64,000 nucleotides of DNA from contig JTDE01001087.1 of NCBI GenBank assembly GCA_014338405.1, positions 97,963-161,962 on the forward strand. The letters are read 5' to 3'. Positions 63,581 to 64,000 of this stretch are shown here, piece after piece. Positions within the stretch are counted from its first letter, which is position 1. Every line of letters starts with the position of its first letter. This DNA comes from Paragonimus skrjabini miyazakii. Its lineage: Eukaryota; Platyhelminthes; Trematoda; Plagiorchiida; Troglotrematidae. Made by a program: the position numbers and the translations under genes. Below the pieces are notes generated by a model. That model saw nothing but the letters and a program-made list of their open reading frames with translations. It had not been told where the DNA came from and made no database searches.

Positions 63581-64000
63581 CGAGGGGGAGTCAAAAAGTA
63601 ATGCCAATGTTTTTAATTCTGGTGAAGTTTTTCATAAAATTACCTTAATTTTTCCCAGTTATAAATGATTATATCATTTACGTTATGTAATAGTTTGTTT
63701 CTTACTTTTCATGTTTTTAGACTCACAAGGGAAATTCAAAATGGCTGTCCCCGTAGAGTTGCGTCAAGAACAAAGAGCAGTGATTGAATTCCTTGTTGCT
63801 GAGGGAGAAACCCCCATGAACATTCACAGACGATTAACAAATGTGTTTGAGGACAATACTGCAGATTATAGCAATGTATGCAGGTGGGTTCGTCGTTTGA
63901 AGGAGGAAAAGGTGGGAACTATGAGCGTAGCCGATAAACCCCGTTCTGGCCGTCCATCCGCGTCTGTCAATCCTGCCACTAAAGTAAAAGCAGATGCTCT
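63581..64000 (+). mobile_element. mariner-type DNA transposon, 5' part
   Basis: The element begins at or near CGAGGGGGAGTCAAAAAGTA (63581-63600), which has the look of a mariner terminal inverted repeat. About 140 bp of untranslated sequence follows, then the transposase start at 63741. The exact terminus and the TA target duplication could not be fixed, and the right end lies outside the window. Confidence 0.7.
63741..64000 (+). CDS. mariner transposase, N-terminal part (runs off the window)
   Basis: The 86 complete codons visible begin MAVPVELRQEQRAVIEFLV. They form the helix-turn-helix DNA-binding region of mariner transposases: RAVIEFLVAEGETPMNIHRR (residues 12-31), a second helix pair with DYSNVCRWVRRLKEEK (residues 43-58), and the hallmark DKPRSGRPS (residues 66-74) linker. 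This region binds the terminal repeats; the catalytic DDD domain should follow beyond 64000. There are no stops, frameshifts or substitutions in the recognisable motifs, so this part is intact and the insertion may be fairly young. SETMAR-like annotations in databases refer to this same family. Confidence 0.9.
   Translation, partial: MAVPVELRQEQRAVIEFLVAEGETPMNIHRRLTNVFEDNTADYSNVCRWVRRLKEEKVGTMSVADKPRSGRPSASVNPATKVKADA

Noticed and set aside
1..64000. CRISPR arrays, operons, insertion sequences or other prokaryotic features
   Set aside because: No regularly spaced repeats or bacterial gene organisation; a spliced protocadherin, SINEs and mariner show the DNA is animal.

Overview
The window looks like a piece of a large, AT-rich, repeat-loaded animal genome, most likely a digenean flatworm (trematode). 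Four observations point there: a split protocadherin gene with a canonical GTGAGT splice donor; a decayed Penelope-like retroelement with a GIY-YIG endonuclease; a 280-bp tRNA-derived SINE that also carries a hammerhead ribozyme core, an architecture best known from the schistosome Sm-alpha family; and a mariner transposon. The species assignment is inference. Nothing prokaryotic (operons, ribosome binding sites, CRISPR) is visible.

Layout. 1-25382 is gene-poor and probably lies inside or downstream of the protocadherin gene, because that gene runs on the minus strand and its visible exon ends at 25383. This part holds tRNA-like repeat fragments (3486-3923), a 100-N assembly gap (4358-4457), two copies of the hammerhead SINE (4861-5140 minus, 17001-17280 plus) and an AT microsatellite. 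25383-27869 (minus) is the only substantial protein-coding feature: a single 829-codon exon carrying the N-terminus and five and a half cadherin repeats of a protocadherin.

27870-64000 is intergenic or intronic. It holds a second tRNA-derived SINE family (31495, 40980 and 49510, all minus, with a weaker copy near 31885), a 0.7-kb fold-back repeat (38081-38792), the Penelope-like remnant (about 41910-42636, minus) with a hammerhead-like string about 70 bp past its reading frame, a pre-miRNA-like hairpin (48686-48768), a tentative LINE reverse-transcriptase relic (62517-62860), and the intact 5' part of a mariner transposase that runs off the end (63741-64000).

The most interesting theme is the co-occurrence of hammerhead motifs in a Pol III SINE and next to a Penelope-like element. 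In the SINE, the two copies carry different lesions in the short helix I, so together they outline an ancestral ribozyme with a two-base-pair helix III. Almost all other short open frames in the window look like chance frames in non-coding DNA and are not annotated.
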